The notes beneath the pieces were generated by a model. It did not search any database. It was not told the origin of the DNA and saw only the letters and a program-made list of their open reading frames with translations. DNA of 64,000 bases from Phocaeicola plebeius (GTDB lineage: Bacteria > Bacteroidota > Bacteroidia > Bacteroidales > Bacteroidaceae): positions 226 to 64,225 of the forward strand of contig NZ_QSQT01000021.1 of assembly GCF_003437535.1 (NCBI RefSeq), in the 5' to 3' direction. Positions within the stretch are counted from its first letter, which is position 1. Every line of letters starts with the position of its first letter. This document shows positions 19,382 through 28,289 of the stretch, piece after piece. Both the position numbers and the translations under genes were made by a program.

Positions 19382-19755
19382 TTATTCACTTTTCATTACT
19401 TCACTCGGATTGATACGGGAAGCCTTGTTCACCTGCCAGAGCAACGTAGCCACAGAAATCACTGCTACTATCAGAAAGGCTGTCAGGAACAGACCGACCG
19501 TCACCGGAGCCTTCACCACCAAATCGGCGGTATAGTAGTGGATGGCCAGCCAAGCCAGCGGCACTGCCACCACGGCTGCCAGCAACAGCATCCCCACGTA
19601 ACGACGAAGCAACAGTACATACAGGTCTTTCAGCATGGCACCGTTCACCTTGCGGATGGCAATCTCCCGGTAACGCTGGCGGATGTCGAACAGGGAAATG
19701 CCGAACAGCCCCAGACAGGATACGACAATGGCGATAAAGGCAAACGAAGTGTAAA
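19382..19755 (-). repeat. Near-identical 3' block, copy B (pairs with 17016-17390)
   Basis: This is the second copy of the C-terminal FtsX-bundle block. It encodes the YREIAIRKVNGA coupling segment and the final TM helices almost unchanged relative to copy A. Confidence 0.85.
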
Positions 19756-21763
19756 GCATTGCCATCCGACGGTCTGCCGCATATATCTGTTTCACCTGGT
19801 CGGAAAACAACGTATATTCAAATTCCTCTGTGCCATATATTTCACGTTCCACTTTTTTCAAGTAATCCATCACCGCAGCCAGACGTCCCGGACGGAATGA
19901 CAACGTATACAGGTCACCGGAAGAGCCACGTCGCACCACAAATACCATCGGATGCACACCCGCACTGATATGTCCGTCATAATAATCATCGATAACCGCT
20001 ACAATAGAATGCGCTTCCGGGTTTTGAGCCCTCATCTTGTCATCTTCATACATCAATGTAGCTCCTTGACAGGAATCATACCCCAACTCCTTCAGTGCCG
20101 CACGGTTCACCACATAATACTCCCTGTCCCAATCTTCTTCCTCTTCCATTGAGGGAAGCGTTCCCTCTACAAAACGCAGCTCATAAAGCCGGAAGAAAGA
20201 AGGATTGGCATACCACATATACAAAAAAGCCGTACGCCCGTTGTTTCCTATAAACTTCATTCCAAAATCACTGGAAGTCAGCGCAGATTGATCCGCTACC
20301 CAATACTCTATATCAGGGCAAGCTTTCATCTTGGCACCAAGTTGTTTCACTCGCTGCACACGTGCCTGTATGTCTTCCGGATTCTGATAGGAAGAAAAAT
20401 CTTTCGATTCGTGCGCCAGATGCGCCACTAAAATATTCTCCGTACGATACCCCGGTTCGGTATTCAACAAAGTATCAAGCTGACGATTAAAATAAAATGC
20501 CAGTACCACCAATATCAAGGTAAGTACATACTGCAACAGCAACAGTCCCATCCTCGCCCGTACCGACTGCCCGGCCGTACTCACCAGACGAATGCCGACA
20601 GAAGGCAAGATACGCGTGAAACGGAAATACGGATAAAGCGAGGCCATCAACGGCAGGAATACAAGTAACACCAAGGACAAATACCCATCGAAAGCTGTAT
20701 AAGAGAAATCAAACCCGAAAAAGCGGGACACGGGCACCCGGGTCAGTTCAATGCATACCCACGCAAGCAGCACAGCCAGAGCGGAAAGCAGAAAGTTCTC
20801 GGCAAAAATCTGTGCAAAGACAGCTCCTCTTCCTGCTCCAAACACCCGGCGTATACCGTATTCGTGCGTGCGTTTGAGCATAAAAATCATGTAAAGGTTG
20901 ATGAAGTTCAGCAATCCGGTAACCAGCAGCAACGCACAGATACCCATAAATATCTGCAACTGTCCCCAATCTCCCCATACATAAATAGGTGATTGTTCCC
21001 TTATTTCCAACTTGGAAAAGTAACATTCTTTCAAAGGTACGAAACGAAAGGTGTACACCCGTGTATCCGACGGATAGTGCGGATTCAGGCTGCGTGGATG
21101 TTTCCCTACTTGATTAAGCTTATTCATATCTGCTCCAGGTACAAAACGGTACAAATCCAGCGGCATCTTCTCCCACCTATTGGAAGAGGTATTTGCCAGA
21201 AGCAAATCGAAATTCAGCCAGGTTTTGTTGGTAGGAAGCCCAATCACGCCTTTCACCACATATTCTTGTCCGTTGGAATAAGTGATTGTCTTTCCGACAG
21301 GGTTGTCCGAACCAAAAACCTCCCGTGCATACGATTGGGTCAGTACTACTGAAGAAGGATCGGTCAGGTTCTTTTCTCCCTGTATCAGCGGATAAGAGAA
21401 CAGTTGAAAAAACGTACTGTCCGTAGCAAGGGCATCGCAACGGTAACGGTGTCCCTCACTGACCAGAAAATCATTCTCCAACGGAACAAAACTACATTTC
21501 GTTTCTATCAGTTCAGGAGCAATCAGTACACTGTCATTCCGATAAGCTGCATAAGAGCCCCAATATGCACCTCCAGACACACTCACTTGCACGGCATACA
21601 CTTTTTCCCGGTCTACACAATGGGTATCGACCGTCAATTCCCGATGGATGTATCGGAGCAAAATGATGCAGCAAGCCAGACTGAATGCCAGCCCCAACAG
21701 ATTAATCAGTGTGTACGTCCGTGCACGAAGCAGGAAACGTAATGCATAGCGTAGTGTGTTCAT
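19382..21763 (-). CDS. FtsX/MacB-type ABC permease (second in run)
   Basis: This 793-residue permease is the closest paralogue of the copy at 17016-19364. Its N-terminus (MNTLRYALRFLLRARTYTLI) and C-terminal FtsX bundle (YREIAIRKVNGAMLKDLYVLL, tail SRINPSEVMKSE) match that copy nearly residue for residue. The two large periplasmic domains (about residues 55-270 and 440-650) differ. The first-half coupling segment is THEYGIRRVFGAGRGAVFAQ. It is 38 bp from the preceding permease and 17 bp from the following one. Function by family is ATP-driven export or extraction from the inner membrane; the substrate is unknown. Confidence 0.92.
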   Translation of the reverse strand: MNTLRYALRFLLRARTYTLINLLGLAFSLACCIILLRYIHRELTVDTHCVDREKVYAVQVSVSGGAYWGSYAAYRNDSVLIAPELIETKCSFVPLENDFLVSEGHRYRCDALATDSTFFQLFSYPLIQGEKNLTDPSSVVLTQSYAREVFGSDNPVGKTITYSNGQEYVVKGVIGLPTNKTWLNFDLLLANTSSNRWEKMPLDLYRFVPGADMNKLNQVGKHPRSLNPHYPSDTRVYTFRFVPLKECYFSKLEIREQSPIYVWGDWGQLQIFMGICALLLVTGLLNFINLYMIFMLKRTHEYGIRRVFGAGRGAVFAQIFAENFLLSALAVLLAWVCIELTRVPVSRFFGFDFSYTAFDGYLSLVLLVFLPLMASLYPYFRFTRILPSVGIRLVSTAGQSVRARMGLLLLQYVLTLILVVLAFYFNRQLDTLLNTEPGYRTENILVAHLAHESKDFSSYQNPEDIQARVQRVKQLGAKMKACPDIEYWVADQSALTSSDFGMKFIGNNGRTAFLYMWYANPSFFRLYELRFVEGTLPSMEEEEDWDREYYVVNRAALKELGYDSCQGATLMYEDDKMRAQNPEAHSIVAVIDDYYDGHISAGVHPMVFVVRRGSSGDLYTLSFRPGRLAAVMDYLKKVEREIYGTEEFEYTLFSDQVKQIYAADRRMAMLYTSFAFIAIVVSCLGLFGISLFDIRQRYREIAIRKVNGAMLKDLYVLLLRRYVGMLLLAAVVAVPLAWLAIHYYTADLVVKAPVTVGLFLTAFLIVAVISVATLLWQVNKASRINPSEVMKSE
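21603..21763 (-). repeat. Near-identical 5' block, copy B (pairs with 19204-19364)
   Basis: This is the second copy of the 5' block. Identity falls abruptly after the segment encoding THCVDRE. Confidence 0.85.
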
Positions 21764-21801
21764 ATTGTTTTCTTTTCTTATTTCTATATCATTCTTTTAT
21801 A

Positions 21802-24180
21802 TCATTCACTCTTTATCACCTCTGCCGGATTCTCATTTGCCGTTTTCCAAATGCGATGCCCGATACAAGCCGCCACGCAAAGGGCAACGCCGACAAAAAT
21901 CAGCAGAAATGGAAGGAATCCGATTTCCACCTGACGGTTATAATGCTCTATCCAACGTCTCATCACCCACCAGGCAGCTGGGAAGGCAACCAGCGAAGAA
22001 ACGACCAGCAGCAAAGCATATTCTCTGAAAAACAGCGTAAGGATATGCCTCACCGTGGCTCCGTTTACCTTGCGGATAGCTATCTCCTTACGGCGCCGCT
22101 CGCATGCCAGTGTCACCAGCGAGTAGATACCGAATATCGATATGAAGATACACACCAGCGATGAGAACCCAAGCAATGACGACAAGGCATCTTCCGACTT
22201 CAGATAATCGTTGTAACGCTCTTCTTCACTATAGAGAAAGAGCTTGCGGTCGGGCAGTTCGGCACGCTGCATCTCTTCAATGCGACGGCGACATTCGTCC
22301 CACGTTCCCGGACGGTATTTGAAGAGTACGAAGCAACGGGCGTGCATCCACTTCATCTGGTCAGTGTTGACAAATACAGTGTTAGGAAGCTCAGCGGTAG
22401 GCGACTTGTAGGCACAGTCTTTCACTACGCCGATAACGGTCATAGGCTCCTGTTCGCGGTTGACGAAAAACAGTTGCTTGCCTACAGCTTCTTCGGGATT
22501 CCAGCCCATACGACGGGCTGTGCTCTCCATGATGTTCACCTGACAGTATTCCGACTTGGCCGATACCCATTCACCAGACAGCAGCTGCATGTCGTAAAAG
22601 CGGAAGAACTCTTCACCCGCCAGCACTTCGTCAAAGGTCAGGGGTTGCTCCAGCCGGCCTTCCATGCCTGTATATCCATCTATCAGGTACGACGAATAAG
22701 CCCCTTCGCCCAGCAGCGGCCAATAGGCCGGACGTATCACTTCCGTCACCATCGGCAAGGCCTTGATTTTCTCGGCCCATACGTTCATGTCCACATTCAT
22801 CCAAATGCTGACGGCTGCCCGTCCGCGATAGTCCATGCCTGTATCCACATTCCGCAAATGGTGCAGTTGCAGCTGCATAGCCACCGTACAGAAGATGAAA
22901 GCCATACAGACTGTCAGCTGAAGAATGACACTTCCCTTCCGCCAAGCGATACCCGAAAGCGCATTGCCCGTATGCATATTTCCATGCAATGACCGCTTTT
23001 GAAACAGCCATACCCACAGCACTACGATAGCCATCATGACTACCGATACCGACAGAATGTAGAACAAGATTGAACGGTAGTTCGAAAAGTCGGCATCCTG
23101 AATCAGAGAATATCGGAGGAAAATCGGCATCAGCAACTCTACCAATACCATCCCTACGACCAAGGCCGCCAGGACTGTCAGCAGAAAATCAGTACAAAGC
23201 AAAGTAACCAACGAACGCAGTCCTGCCCCACAAACCTGCCGCAACACCATTTCTCTTCTGCGCGTACGGAAACGGTCGATGTAGATTGTCAGGTAATTGA
23301 TAAAAGCACAAACGATAATAAGTCCACCTACAGCAGCAAACCAGGTGATATAACGGAACTGCACCGTCTGGTTGTTTTTAAGGATGAAACCTTCCGTGGC
23401 ACGAAGACCCGTCAGCGGCTCCAGGTAGAAACGTGTCAGTCCCGTGTTCTCCTGATACCTGCTTTTGGTCAGTTCTTCGGGGAAGTGGGCATTCATCTTC
23501 TCCAGTAATCGGGAGACATCCGTACCTGGCTTCACTTTGACAAGTGTCCGGTAGGTGTAATCGTCCCAGCCTGTCCGTCCGCTTCCGTTACCCAGGAAGG
23601 CGTACGGGAAATTGGTGTGCACTCCCCAGTCGCTCACCACAGCACCAATGGTATATTCCTTGTTCCAGTTGGCATTGGTCACGGTCTGGCCAATCACATC
23701 CGTAGTGCCAAACAGCTGTTTTGCGGCCTTCTCCGTAATAGCAATACGGTTATCTGTGGTACCGGCACGAAGAAAACTTTCATCCCCCTCCAAAGCACGG
23801 ATGTCCAGCATACGCAAAGCAGTAGTATCGGGCAGAAGCATGGGCAACTCCAGCATCCGGTTGTCTTTCAGCACAAAAAAAGTTTCTGCCTCAAACAAAC
23901 AGTAATCTTCAATTTCCGAATAATGTTCCTTTAGGTAACGTCCCAAGGCATAAGGCGTGAAGCTCGCGGAAGACCCGCCGAAACTATCGTCATTCACTCC
24001 AACCAGATACAAACGGTCTGCATCACGATGAAACGTATCGTACGTCATCTCATAATGTATCCAGAAGGCAGAAAGGGCAAAACATGCCAAGCCCACGGCC
24101 AGTCCTAAAATACTGACCACACTCTGCATACGGTATTTCAGCAAGTTACGCCAGGCTATTTTCAGGTAATGTACAATCAT
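21802..24180 (-). CDS. FtsX/MacB-type ABC permease (first in run)
   Basis: This 792-residue permease opens the permease run. It has the same two-half plan: first TM in SVVSILGLAVGLACFALSAF, coupling segments RREMVLRQVCGAGLRSLVTLL and RKEIAIRKVNGATVRHILTLF, and tail ENPAEVIKSE. It is clearly homologous to the other four but shares no near-identical block with them. The Sel1-repeat gene ends 55 bp upstream, with a short GGTATT/AATACC hairpin in the gap that could attenuate transcription. All five permeases keep both coupling motifs, so all are probably functional. Confidence 0.92.
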   Translation of the reverse strand: MIVHYLKIAWRNLLKYRMQSVVSILGLAVGLACFALSAFWIHYEMTYDTFHRDADRLYLVGVNDDSFGGSSASFTPYALGRYLKEHYSEIEDYCLFEAETFFVLKDNRMLELPMLLPDTTALRMLDIRALEGDESFLRAGTTDNRIAITEKAAKQLFGTTDVIGQTVTNANWNKEYTIGAVVSDWGVHTNFPYAFLGNGSGRTGWDDYTYRTLVKVKPGTDVSRLLEKMNAHFPEELTKSRYQENTGLTRFYLEPLTGLRATEGFILKNNQTVQFRYITWFAAVGGLIIVCAFINYLTIYIDRFRTRRREMVLRQVCGAGLRSLVTLLCTDFLLTVLAALVVGMVLVELLMPIFLRYSLIQDADFSNYRSILFYILSVSVVMMAIVVLWVWLFQKRSLHGNMHTGNALSGIAWRKGSVILQLTVCMAFIFCTVAMQLQLHHLRNVDTGMDYRGRAAVSIWMNVDMNVWAEKIKALPMVTEVIRPAYWPLLGEGAYSSYLIDGYTGMEGRLEQPLTFDEVLAGEEFFRFYDMQLLSGEWVSAKSEYCQVNIMESTARRMGWNPEEAVGKQLFFVNREQEPMTVIGVVKDCAYKSPTAELPNTVFVNTDQMKWMHARCFVLFKYRPGTWDECRRRIEEMQRAELPDRKLFLYSEEERYNDYLKSEDALSSLLGFSSLVCIFISIFGIYSLVTLACERRRKEIAIRKVNGATVRHILTLFFREYALLLVVSSLVAFPAAWWVMRRWIEHYNRQVEIGFLPFLLIFVGVALCVAACIGHRIWKTANENPAEVIKSE

Positions 24181-24216
24181 ATCTTTTCACTCATTCGTGT
24201 CAACAATTATAAAATC

Positions 24217-24232
24217 AGGTATTTTTAATACC
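24217..24232 (-). terminator. Weak hairpin after Sel1-repeat gene
   Basis: On the minus strand GGTATT-AAA-AATACC forms a short A/T-rich stem right after the Sel1 gene stop and is followed by TGATTTT. It could weaken read-through into the permease run; it is too weak for a firm terminator call. Confidence 0.35.
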
Positions 24233-24235
24233 ACA

Positions 24236-25189
24236 TTATATCGCCTTCAATTTCCAATCAAAGATTGAATCGGTTTCAGAAACCTTCTCCTTATTCTCCA
24301 CCTTCATGAGAAATTCCAACGCATGGTTATGTCCTTGGGCGGACGCCTGTTGGAACAAATGTTTTGCCTTGGCATAATCCTTCTCAACACCTTTTCCGAA
24401 ATAGTACATCAATCCCAAATTGAACTGCGCTGCGGGAGAATTCAGTTCAGCCGCTCTTGAAAGAAGTTCAGCTCCTTTCGATAAATCTTTGGGGTATCCA
24501 TGTCCTTCTATATGAAACACAGCCAGATTAAACAAGGCGGAGACATTGTCTCTTGAAGCAGATTTTTCAAACCAGTATATAGCATCGCCCGCACTGGTTG
24601 AAGTTCCGTAACCGAATGTGTACATATATCCTAAATTATTCATAGCATCAGTATTATCATGTGCCGCAGCCTTTTTATATAGCTTGAATGCTTCCGAATA
24701 GCTCTTGGTGACTCCCCAGCCATGCCTGTAAAGACTGCCCAATCCCACTTGCGCTTGAGAGTGTCCTTGCAAAGCAGCCAGACTGAGATATTTTTTAGCT
24801 TTAGAATAGTCGATGTCTGTTCCTATGCCATAAGCATACATATAGCCCAGATTGTTCTGAGAATCTGCATTGCCGTTATCTGCCAATTCCAGGAATAACT
24901 TCATGGCCTTTTTGTAATTCCTTACCCCTGTCTTACCCTGATAATATATATCGCCCAAAATAAACTGGCAACGTTTTGCTGTGTCTATTTTCGCCAGTTT
25001 TGAGTACAGAGTCGCAGCCTCCTCGTATCTTTTCTGTCTGTACAAACTATCTGCCTGCATATAAAGCGTCTGGACATCGCCCAAAAACCAGGTATATATA
25101 GTATTACGGTTTTTAAGCCCCAGTACAATCATTGCCAATAAAAGACAGATTCCCAAAGCAATAGTTATGTGTTTTATTTTCCCTTTCAT
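24236..25189 (-). CDS. Sel1-repeat (SLR) membrane-anchored protein
   Basis: This 317-residue protein has one N-terminal TM helix (about residues 8-24, ITIALGICLLLAMIVLG) and then six or so Sel1-like repeats of 36 residues. Repeat cores such as NLGYMYAYGIGTDIDYSKAKKYLSLAA and NLGLMYYFGKGVEKDYAKAKHLFQQAS are easily seen. SLR proteins are scaffolds for protein-protein contacts; anchored in the envelope, this one may assemble the exporter. The gene is visibly more A/T-rich than its neighbours. It lies between the adaptor gene (218 bp upstream, with a 22-bp repeat array in the gap) and the permease run. Its role in the cluster is inferred from position. Confidence 0.88.
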   Translation of the reverse strand: MKGKIKHITIALGICLLLAMIVLGLKNRNTIYTWFLGDVQTLYMQADSLYRQKRYEEAATLYSKLAKIDTAKRCQFILGDIYYQGKTGVRNYKKAMKLFLELADNGNADSQNNLGYMYAYGIGTDIDYSKAKKYLSLAALQGHSQAQVGLGSLYRHGWGVTKSYSEAFKLYKKAAAHDNTDAMNNLGYMYTFGYGTSTSAGDAIYWFEKSASRDNVSALFNLAVFHIEGHGYPKDLSKGAELLSRAAELNSPAAQFNLGLMYYFGKGVEKDYAKAKHLFQQASAQGHNHALEFLMKVENKEKVSETDSIFDWKLKAI

Positions 25190-25286
25190 AAATCAATAAT
25201 TATATTCGACTATAGGATACTCCGGAGAGTCACTGTTTCCAATATTCACTATTAATTTCCCAACTTTCTGTAATTCTTCACTTTAA

Positions 25287-25388
25287 GCGTTCTCAGTACT
25301 TCCTTTGCAGTACTCCAGTACTTCCCTGAAAGTACTACAGTACTTCTTAGGCAGTACTCCGGTACTTTCGGGGAAGTACTGGAAGCAG
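25287..25388. repeat. 22-bp tandem array, AGTAC-arm palindromes
   Basis: Three full 14-bp palindromes (AGTAC-nnnn-GTACT) start at 25309, 25331 and 25353, with half-copies at 25287 and 25375, exactly 22 bp apart. The word AGTACT or GGTACT starts at 25295, 25309, 25317, 25331, 25339, 25353, 25361 and 25375, so the spacing alternates strictly 14/8. Linkers are 8 bp and differ. The array fills part of the 218-bp gap between the adaptor and Sel1 genes. Confidence 0.9.
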
Positions 25389-25407
25389 GTGAAAGCATCT
25401 GGTTCAT

Positions 25408-26658
25408 TCACTTAAACACCAGCTCTTCCGCGTCGCCAAAGTTATTATATCCTGTGGTAATCACCCAATCGCCGGGCTGCAAACCTTCGGTTATTTCGTA
25501 TTGCAGGGGGTTCTGACGCCCGATTATCACCGGAACCCTTCTCGCCCGGGTCTTGTCGGCATTGAGTTTGTAAATCCACTGTCCGCCGGTCTGCGAATAG
25601 AAATTACCGCGCGGAATTACCAAGGCTTGTTCCGGTTGCCCTAACTCAATCTGTACCCGGAAGCTTTTTCCCAGACGGACGTTTTCAGGCATTTCTCCCG
25701 TAAAGACTAAGTCCACATCAAAGGTGCGGTCTTTCACCTCCGGCACCACCTTGCTGACTTTCAAGGCATAGCGTTTTCCCTGATAAGTTACGGATGCCGG
25801 CAGGCCTACCGTCACCCGGTCTACGTAGTATTCGCTCAGGGAAGCATGTACCTTGAACTGCGACATCACTTTCACTTCCGCCAGATTCTCTCCGGCTGCC
25901 ACCTGCTGGCCTAATGTGACCTTCACAAAACTGAGCTGCCCATCGGTCGGTGCACGTACCACCAGCTCTTCCATACGCTGCAAAGAACGCTCCAGCTTCT
26001 TCTGTTCCCGTTCCCGGTCGTTTCGCAACAGCTCTCTGCGAATGACCGTCATGGCCGAATCGCTCTGCAGGCTCTGCATCTTCAGCTGGGTAGAAGCCGT
26101 TTTATAGCGGTACTCATCTTCCGACACTTCCAGCTGCGCCTTGCTGCGGATGCCCATACGGTATTCTTCCTGCTCCAGGGCAAAGCTTTTCCGTATCTTG
26201 TTCAACTCGTAAGCAGCCTCCAGTGTCTGTTGTTTCAGGGTCAGACTTTTCTGTTCCATCTCAAGGGCCTTCTCCTGATAAGAGATGCGTTGCTTCTCCC
26301 ATTCATCCCGCTGGTCGTCTATCTCGCGCAACAGGTCCGGATTGGTCAGCAGCAAGATGGTATCTCCCTGCTGTAAAAGGCTTCCCTCCTCGGCTACGAT
26401 GCGGGCTACATTACCCGACTCGCGGGCATTGACCATCAAAGTCAGAATGGGATGCACCACTCCTTCCACGTCCACGTATTCACGGAAAGGGGCCTGCTTC
26501 ACCTCGGCCAATTGCACAGAGTCCGCATCAATGCGTAAACGCTGGGGGCCGGAAGCCAGTATAATCACATAAATCAGTCCGGCCAGCAAGAGTACGCCGC
26601 CCGCCAGATAAAGGCGATAGCGAACGTACCAGGGTTTCTTTTTCAATTGTATATCCAT
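25408..26658 (-). CDS. MacA/HlyD-type periplasmic adaptor
   Basis: This 416-residue membrane-fusion protein has an N-terminal TM anchor (residues about 14-32). Next come a lipoyl half (NARESGNVARIVAEEGSLLQQGD), a long coiled-coil hairpin (about residues 105-220, rich in E/K/Q/L) and the second lipoyl half (VRAPTDGQLSFVKVTLGQQVAAGE). Beta-barrel and membrane-proximal domains end it. This is the plan of MacA-like adaptors that link an ABC permease to TolC. It is 12 bp downstream of the TolC-like gene, so the two are co-transcribed, and it lies upstream of the permease run. One adaptor for five permeases would require sharing. Confidence 0.92.
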   Translation of the reverse strand: MDIQLKKKPWYVRYRLYLAGGVLLLAGLIYVIILASGPQRLRIDADSVQLAEVKQAPFREYVDVEGVVHPILTLMVNARESGNVARIVAEEGSLLQQGDTILLLTNPDLLREIDDQRDEWEKQRISYQEKALEMEQKSLTLKQQTLEAAYELNKIRKSFALEQEEYRMGIRSKAQLEVSEDEYRYKTASTQLKMQSLQSDSAMTVIRRELLRNDREREQKKLERSLQRMEELVVRAPTDGQLSFVKVTLGQQVAAGENLAEVKVMSQFKVHASLSEYYVDRVTVGLPASVTYQGKRYALKVSKVVPEVKDRTFDVDLVFTGEMPENVRLGKSFRVQIELGQPEQALVIPRGNFYSQTGGQWIYKLNADKTRARRVPVIIGRQNPLQYEITEGLQPGDWVITTGYNNFGDAEELVFK

Positions 26659-26670
26659 AATCGGTTTGTG

Positions 26671-28140
26671 TTATATTTCAGGTAAAGTTTCAGTCAGCGG
26701 ACAGTTCCGGTAAAAATCATATTGCGTCAGGCTGCGGAGTCCGTAATACAGCATCCAGTAGGTTTTCAGAGCCTCGATATAATTGCGTCGGGAGGTATCT
26801 TTCTCCGTAGTGGCCGCATTCAAATCGAGCACCGAGGATTTGCCCATCAGGTAAAGGCGGAGTGCCACTTCATACCGTCGGCGGGCTGTTTCGTCGGTAC
26901 GGGAGGCTACTTCCACCTGCCGTGCCTGAAGATTAAACTGCCGTACCATCTGCCGCACGTTCAGTTCAAAATCATTCATGCCCTGTTCCACCTGGGTATT
27001 GACCAGCTCGATGTTCGATTTGGCCACACGCACTTTTCCCTTGCCTCTCCCCCAGTCCAGTATCGGAATCACTACGGACAGGCTCACGTATTGCTGGTCG
27101 AGCGGGTCACGATAGGAATCCCGAAGACGGGCAGCGGTCTGCGAAAGTCCGAACTGAAGGTACAAATCCGCTTTTAGTCCCCGACTGGCACGAGCAGAGG
27201 CCAACTGGCTACGACTCTCCAACTGCATCCGCCGGTAGGTCTCAATTTCCGGACTGTGAAAATGGGCCTGTTCCAGTGCCTTGTCCAAAGGCACTTCAAA
27301 ATCCGGCACACTGTCATGCGGAATCACCTCTATCTCTTCTTCCTCCCGGATACCTAAGAAAGAACAGAAGGTAAGCATCGCGTCTTCCACACTGATACGG
27401 GCTTTCATCAGGTTGGTTTCCTCGGTCAGTTTGTTCACTTCCAGCTGCAACATCTCGTTCTCCGTAATGCTGCCGATGCGATACCGTCCGCGGGCATAGC
27501 GATACAAGGTATCAGCGGAAGCATAGTTGGCTCGGGCAATCTCCAAGTCGGACTGGGCAGATGCCAGTGCAAAAAACAACTCGCATGTTTTCGAAGCAAT
27601 CAGCTCCAGCGTCTCACTATATGTTTTCTTAGCCTCCTGAAAACGGACGGGCTCAATGCGGCGGTTCCACTTCAAGGAGTTATAGCCAAAAAGCGACTGA
27701 CGGTAACCTACCGTGAAAGGCTGGGTGTTATAAGCCGTGCTTTTCTCGCCCAGTTCATCCATACGCTGGGCGGCGGTCTGCATGAACAAGTTACCTCCCG
27801 TGAACCAGACGTTTTGGCTGACGGAAAGCGTCAGGTCGGTAGCCAGCTGGTTCTGGCGGAGAAACAGTTCCGTACCGTCAGGCTGGGTTACCTTATTAAT
27901 CTGCCGGTTCAGATAAGGCGATGCAGACAAACTTACCTCAGGCAGGTAGTCTGCCCGAAACGAACGGTAACTCCAGTAAGCTGCCCGGTAGGTATGCCGA
28001 GCAGCTTCTGCCTCTGGAGAGCTGGCCTGCGCCAACTGAATAGCCTCTTGCAGCGTCAGCTTCTCTCCCCACACAACTTGCCCGCAAAAAAGCAGGCAAC
28101 TCATAAGCCACAGTATCTTGTTTCCCATCTTCATACGCAT
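26671..28140 (-). CDS. TolC-family outer-membrane efflux protein
   Basis: This is the outer-membrane channel of the ABC export cluster (489 residues from the chosen start). A frame is open from 28176, but the ATGs at 28140, 28134 or 28128 are better because each leads directly into a signal peptide (ILWLMSCLLFCGQVVWG) and because a sigma-54-like element occupies 28160-28175. The mature protein shows the TolC pattern: LTLQEAIQLAQASSPEAEAARH at the N-terminus, long helices, and a second repeat around RASRGLKADLYLQFGLSQ. It is the first gene of the minus-strand cluster and is divergent from the sigma-54 response regulator. It is unrelated in sequence detail to the RND outer-membrane factor at 3114. 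Confidence 0.93.
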   Translation of the reverse strand: MRMKMGNKILWLMSCLLFCGQVVWGEKLTLQEAIQLAQASSPEAEAARHTYRAAYWSYRSFRADYLPEVSLSASPYLNRQINKVTQPDGTELFLRQNQLATDLTLSVSQNVWFTGGNLFMQTAAQRMDELGEKSTAYNTQPFTVGYRQSLFGYNSLKWNRRIEPVRFQEAKKTYSETLELIASKTCELFFALASAQSDLEIARANYASADTLYRYARGRYRIGSITENEMLQLEVNKLTEETNLMKARISVEDAMLTFCSFLGIREEEEIEVIPHDSVPDFEVPLDKALEQAHFHSPEIETYRRMQLESRSQLASARASRGLKADLYLQFGLSQTAARLRDSYRDPLDQQYVSLSVVIPILDWGRGKGKVRVAKSNIELVNTQVEQGMNDFELNVRQMVRQFNLQARQVEVASRTDETARRRYEVALRLYLMGKSSVLDLNAATTEKDTSRRNYIEALKTYWMLYYGLRSLTQYDFYRNCPLTETLPEI

Positions 28141-28159
28141 AGTTATCTGCTTTTTTATA

Positions 28160-28175
28160 TCCAAAAACTGTGCCA
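28160..28175 (-). promoter_or_regulatory. Candidate sigma-54 (-24/-12) promoter for tolC-adaptor genes
   Basis: On the minus strand TGGCACA-GTTT-TTGGA matches the sigma-54 consensus TGGCACG-N4-TTGCW with correct spacing. The -24 TGGCAC is perfect; the -12 dinucleotide is GG instead of GC. A start of transcription near 28149 would give a very short leader. An adjacent sigma-54 activator gene supports the call; the imperfect -12 weakens it. Confidence 0.5.
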
Positions 28176-28231
28176 TTCAGATAACGCACTGATTATGTAG
28201 AAGATAGAGGAATCGAGCAAATTCACACCGT

Positions 28232-28289
28232 GTGCGCATCCGCACAAAAAGCGTGCGAAAATGCACATACAGCACATGCAAAAAAGCAT
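28232..28289. promoter_or_regulatory. Three palindromic sites, candidate response-regulator operators
   Basis: GTGC-N6-GCAC occurs at 28232-28245 and 28253-28266, exactly 21 bp apart (two helical turns). A variant ATGC-N6-GCAT lies at 28276-28289, 23 bp further on. They sit about 60-115 bp upstream of the candidate sigma-54 promoter and just upstream of the -7 box of the regulator gene, where an enhancer-binding protein would act. They also resemble a loose version of the 22-bp arrays elsewhere in the window. Confidence 0.6.

Noticed and set aside
28141..28176. Longer N-terminus for the TolC-like gene
   Set aside because: It precedes the signal peptide with MAQFLDIKK and overlaps the candidate sigma-54 promoter.
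28217..28229. Second sigma-54-like site (GG-N9-GC, minus strand)
   Set aside because: The spacing between GG and GC is one base too short for the -24/-12 consensus.
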